From NCBI RefSeq assembly GCF_027172205.1, contig NC_070614.1, positions 34,152,001 through 34,216,000 on the forward strand: DNA of 64,000 nt, in the 5' to 3' direction. This DNA comes from Podarcis raffonei. Taxonomy: Eukaryota; Chordata; Lepidosauria; Squamata; Lacertidae. The position numbers and the translations under genes are program-made. Below, piece after piece: positions 60,775-64,000 of the stretch. Each line of letters opens with the position of its first letter. Positions within the stretch are counted from its first letter, which is position 1. The notes under the pieces were generated by a model. That model made no database searches. It saw only the letters and a list, made by a program, of their open reading frames with translations, and was not told the origin of the DNA.

Positions 60775-62574
60775 TCATTTCAGGGAGAGAAGTGGGTCCT
60801 TTGGAGGCAGGGCAGACCCCACAAAAAAGTCAGTTATTTTACTTTGCATGGCAGGCACCTGCTGGAGGTACCTAATCTTGGAGTTGGTAGTGGGGTGTTC
60901 AGACTGGGACAACAGAGCGGGTCTCCCGCTGGCTAACCCAAGGGTGGCCACTTCAGTAGGAGGCTCCACAGGATTTGCAGAGACTGCCCCGCCGCGAGGT
61001 CTGAAGGTCACCAATGAAACCATTTGATTTATATGTCCGGCCGGGTCTTCAGTCAAATCCGGATCATTTTTTGATGTAGGTGGAACGCTCCCCTGACCTG
61101 ATGCTAGCGAAGGTACTGGGGATGCTCGACGTACAGATACCGTTTGTATGTCGTGTCTGTGCCGCTCAGGAGAATATGAGGACTCCAATTCTGGCATTGA
61201 TGGATTAGATGGTAAAGAATTGTTTTGGTGGAGGGGACTCTGAGTTACACTCTTCAGCGGGGGACTCTTGGAGGGCGAGTCAAAATTTATCAGGAGTTGA
61301 GATGAAAGGCCAACTTGTGAGGCAAAACCTGGGTCTGCCAAGCGTCGATGGGCTTTGCCCACAGGTGAGGGAGGCATGGGTTTAGGAGCTGGACTGAGGT
61401 GTGGAAGTCTTCCTGCTTCCTTAGAACATGACTCCGAAAAGCTGGCATGGTTATCCTGAGAAGTGGGCAGGGCTTTTCCGTTCTTCTGGACATATATGAG
61501 CTGATGATTAAGTACTTCTAATCTATCAATTATTTCTTGTTGTTCCCTCGGTGAAAGGTTGCCAAAGGTGGCTAAGAGCTCTCTTTCCTCCGGCGGGGTC
61601 AGAGAATTACATGCGCCAGTGGATTCCTTTAGAGCTCGTGGGGACGTAGGGTAAGTCCAGTTTCGGTACGGATGGGTATCCTCCGGAAGAGGAGGCTCAA
61701 TATCCCGAGATGCTCCCGACCTCTCCGACAGGGTCCGCTCCGTGCCGTAGTTGGCAAGTAGAAGGGGATGGCTCATGCTATCCATAAAAACTCTTGTTGG
61801 GGTGATATCGTACCTAGCCAAGAGTGATTTCTGCCTGATGATAGCTGAAGGGATCCTTGGAGAGTAAAACGCAAGCATCACTCTCTGTTGCCTGAGGTGC
61901 TGGTTCAAAGGTAATACTGCAATAAGATCGCATTGTGTGATTTCTATGTTTAGGAGGTTGCTTAGCTGTTTTTTAACCCCTCCCAAGGTGAGCCACCTTG
62001 CTGACCCTACCCCGATATTTAGGCAGATTTTCTTAGGTTGCAGGGACAATGCTTGATGTTTCAGTGCAGTATTTAGTTTATATTTAGGGATCTCACTTCC
62101 TTTTTTGGTTGAGTGTAAGGTCCTCTGGCACTTCATTTCCCCCGTATCTACAGTTGGTTTAGACATTGACCCGAGGTTGTCAATTTTCTGTTCAAGGCTA
62201 GATAGCTGGGAGGATAGCGCATCAATCTTCTTGAATATGCAATTAAGGGTTCTGACCACAAGATGGAGATGTTCATGTTGTTCTAGTCTAGCGCAGTCCT
62301 CGGCTCCAGCGTCCTGCACCACCCCCAGTGGGGGGCTCCCTCTTCCTCCGAGCTTGCCGTCCGCAGTTTTAGTCTGGGGTAAAAATAATTCCTCTGGAGT
62401 TGACGTTGTTTCTGGAGACGTTAGAGGGTAGAAACGGTTCTGAGTTTTCACCCTATAGCAGTGATCAGTGGGGATACTCCATTTGCCAGACACGGGGGGG
62501 TCGGTTTTTGATTGTTTAGTTCTTGGGGAGGGCGAAACCTCGTCACAATCCCTTCGGCGTTTGCCTTGGCCCAT
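60775..62574 (-). CDS. LINE ORF1 protein, 599 aa, with coiled coil, RRM-like region and PIP box
   Basis: The start chosen is MGQGKRRRDCDEVS; an ATG-like extension upstream to 62673 looks like 5' UTR. A basic N-terminus is followed by a short coiled coil (LNCIFKKIDALSSQLSSLEQ), a central fold with ICLNIGVGSARWLTLGG and QRVMLAFYSPRIPSAIIRQK that resembles an RNA-binding RRM-type domain, then a long Pro/Ser-rich region. Near the C-terminus (residues about 577-584) lies QSKITDFF, a perfect PCNA-interacting (PIP-box) motif. It ends in UGA, directly followed in the same frame by ORF2. RNA-binding chaperone function is expected by analogy with L1/CR1 ORF1. Confidence 0.88.
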   Translation of the reverse strand: MGQGKRRRDCDEVSPSPRTKQSKTDPPVSGKWSIPTDHCYRVKTQNRFYPLTSPETTSTPEELFLPQTKTADGKLGGRGSPPLGVVQDAGAEDCARLEQHEHLHLVVRTLNCIFKKIDALSSQLSSLEQKIDNLGSMSKPTVDTGEMKCQRTLHSTKKGSEIPKYKLNTALKHQALSLQPKKICLNIGVGSARWLTLGGVKKQLSNLLNIEITQCDLIAVLPLNQHLRQQRVMLAFYSPRIPSAIIRQKSLLARYDITPTRVFMDSMSHPLLLANYGTERTLSERSGASRDIEPPLPEDTHPYRNWTYPTSPRALKESTGACNSLTPPEERELLATFGNLSPREQQEIIDRLEVLNHQLIYVQKNGKALPTSQDNHASFSESCSKEAGRLPHLSPAPKPMPPSPVGKAHRRLADPGFASQVGLSSQLLINFDSPSKSPPLKSVTQSPLHQNNSLPSNPSMPELESSYSPERHRHDIQTVSVRRASPVPSLASGQGSVPPTSKNDPDLTEDPAGHINQMVSLVTFRPRGGAVSANPVEPPTEVATLGLASGRPALLSQSEHPTTNSKIRYLQQVPAMQSKITDFFVGSALPPKDPLLSLK

Positions 62575-63301
62575 CGTTGTGAGTCTTTTAAAATAGCAGT
62601 GCTTAGAAGGTAATAAAAGTGGTAAAAATAGAAATACAGCCGGATGTGGGCCGGCGCAAAGCCAGTGAGACAAAGGTTGCTTCCAAGACTGCCGGAGAAC
62701 ACAGTTATCTGCTCGTTAAAGCTAATTTACGATGCAGGCTTTACAGTTATCAGTTATCAGTAATGTGAGCTCCTGGCATGGGCTCCAACACCCTGGTACA
62801 ATCTTCAGCAAGAGCTTGAAGGGCTGGGAGCCGCAACACAGAGTTTAGGGCGGATTCGAAATGAACTCCGGCAAATGCGTCTTACCTCGTCGCCTCCTTG
62901 CTTCTGCCTCACCACTTTCTTTCAGTCTTGAGTGGTCGTGAGACTGTGGAGAGACCCGGCGGGCAGAGCAGCGTCAAGGTTGCTGCTGCTCTAGGCAAGT
63001 AATTAAAACCAATTGCTGAGCTCCTTTGCCGTGGGAGTCACAGGCTTTCAAGATTAATGGAGTCGTCAATTGTTCCTTATCTACAAGGCGCTGACTCATC
63101 CGGCACTTTCTCTGTTCACAGCTCTACAATCTTCTGCTCTCAAGCTCCGGCTAAAGGAAACAGTTGTAATTAAGAAAAATAAAATACTGGTCTAAAACGA
63201 GTTAAAACGAGATAAAATCAATTAAAACTCAGTTAAAATTTGTGGAGCTCTGGGGCTGACAGCCTAGCCTGCCGCCATCTTGAAAGCCGCCTCCTATCAC
63301 C
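62575..63301 (-). promoter_or_regulatory. LINE 5' UTR with YY1-like site
   Basis: GC-rich 5' region. Within the first about 31 bases of the element the minus strand reads CTTTCAAGATGGCGGC (63271-63286), matching the YY1 consensus CAAGATGGCGGC. Human L1 uses a YY1 site in the same place to fix its transcription start. Confidence 0.6.
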
Positions 63302-63426
63302 GATCACTGGAACATTTAGCTCAGTATTGTCTAGTCTGAGTTACCGCATCCCTCTATGGTCTCAGGTCCTCCTTTACATACAGAAGGCTATGTGACCCAC
63401 TTTACAAATAATGGCTCTCTATTTGA

Positions 63427-63576
63427 ATTATAGAGTTGTAGAGTTGGGAGGGACCACAAGGATAATTTGGTCCAACCCCTGCAATCTAGGAATATTTTGC
63501 CCAACATCGGGCTTGAACCCATGACCCTGACCTGAGATTAAGAGTCTCATGCTCTACCAACTGAGCTATCCTTTTG
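63427..63576 (-). repeat. tRNA-Lys-derived SINE
   Basis: Minus strand: AGCTCAGTTGGTAGAGCATG, AGACTCTTAATCTCAGG, GGGTTCAAGCCCGATG head, then GGGGTTGGACCAAATTATCC and CCAACTCTACAACTCTA. Same family as 8310-8455. Confidence 0.88.
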
Positions 63577-64000
63577 GCTGTCAGAAAGTATCCTCTATAT
63601 GAAGGACATTATCTGATCATAGTCAAGTTTAAAGATAAAAGAATAATGAGAAGGGAGAGCAGGGGCCTTGGAATAGGCCAGCAAAGCTCAGCACCTGGGC
63701 AACAGACACAGGCCACCTAGTCACAACCGCTCCCACTATGATTTGATGTATTGTATTTCTGCTTGCAGTAATTATTTATACATTCGCATTAATTCACATA
63801 AATTAGCGTATGCAAAATTTGGGCAAATCTATATCCTCACTTATCCTCTTTTTGACAACACATTTCCTCTTTCTGATGATGTGTAAGTGTCAGGGCTGTC
63901 AGGCAGGCAGGTCCATCTCCAGGTCAGAATGAAGACTCAAACTTCTGGTCTCTTGCTGTGGGAAATGGCTGCCTTCCACACGAGCAGACCCTAGCCGTGC
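63577..64000. other. No feature recognised
   Basis: I see no exon, repeat or RNA gene. The protease signal-peptide exon was sought here on the minus strand and not found. Confidence 0.5.

Larger units (their letters stand above)
57245..63301 (-). mobile_element. Full-length APE-type LINE (Ingi/Vingi-like?) with 11 bp target duplication
   Basis: 6.06 kb, flanked by GATCACTGGAA at 57234-57244 and 63302-63312. Order on the minus strand: 5' UTR (62575-63301), ORF1 (60775-62574), ORF2 (57389-60774), short 3' UTR (57245-57388) ending in a TATATA-type tail with no poly(A). It has an apurinic-like endonuclease and a reverse transcriptase; I see no RNase H. The clade is inferred from the layout and from the known presence of Vingi in lizards, not proven. 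It lies in an intron of the protease gene, in the same orientation. Only two faults interrupt the protein: a UGA between the ORFs and one homopolymer frameshift. Confidence 0.93.

Noticed and set aside
63577-64000. Signal-peptide exon of the protease
   Set aside because: No minus-strand ATG followed by a hydrophobic stretch and a donor in fitting phase could be found here.

Overview
This window is vertebrate nuclear DNA, most likely from a squamate reptile (lizard or snake). It has split genes with GT/AG introns, BovB (RTE), CR1 and L2-like LINE fragments, a tRNA-Lys-derived SINE, several families of small DNA transposons, and a tandem array of vomeronasal type-2 receptor (V2R) genes. A lizard seems slightly more likely than a snake, but I cannot fix the species from sequence alone.

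Positions 1-51100 hold the V2R array, with every gene on the minus strand. Each complete gene has six coding exons: signal peptide, three ligand-domain exons, a cysteine-rich exon and one large seven-transmembrane exon. From left to right they are: copy 1 (exons 1-2 only, rest beyond the window, damaged splice donor), copy 2 (2990-11656, intact, 872 aa), copy 3 (17536-26651, intact, 872 aa), an orphan exon 5 (28782-28908), copy 4 (30425-43059, exon 2 deleted, pseudogene) and copy 5 (44200-51094, intact, more divergent, 879 aa). Copies 2-4 are close paralogues. The gaps between genes are patchworks of duplicated intron and 3'-flank sequence, which points to repeated unequal exchange. A block around a GTAATTAAT core lies about 180-206 bp upstream of the start codon in all five copies and is the best promoter or 5' UTR candidate.

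Since duplication, the sister copies have gained different insertions. Copy 2 has an unclassified 0.8 kb LTR-like element. Copy 3 has a Tigger-like MITE, a BovB 3' end and a poly(A) retroposon with 18 bp target duplications. Copy 4 has a 5.6 kb Ty3/Gypsy chromovirus-type element with two 435 bp LTRs and a TATAG target duplication. A broken Ty1/Copia remnant lies between copies 2 and 3.

Positions 52851-57120 hold five 3' exons of a trypsin-like serine protease (PRSS27/PRSS33/testisin-like) on the minus strand. Its upstream intron carries a full-length 6.06 kb APE-type LINE (57245-63301) flanked by an 11 bp target duplication. This LINE is the most interesting object here. Its ORF1 and ORF2 share one reading frame, separated only by a UGA, and no AUG precedes the endonuclease. 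ORF1 ends with a textbook PCNA-binding (PIP-box) motif, and a YY1-like site sits at the element's 5' end.
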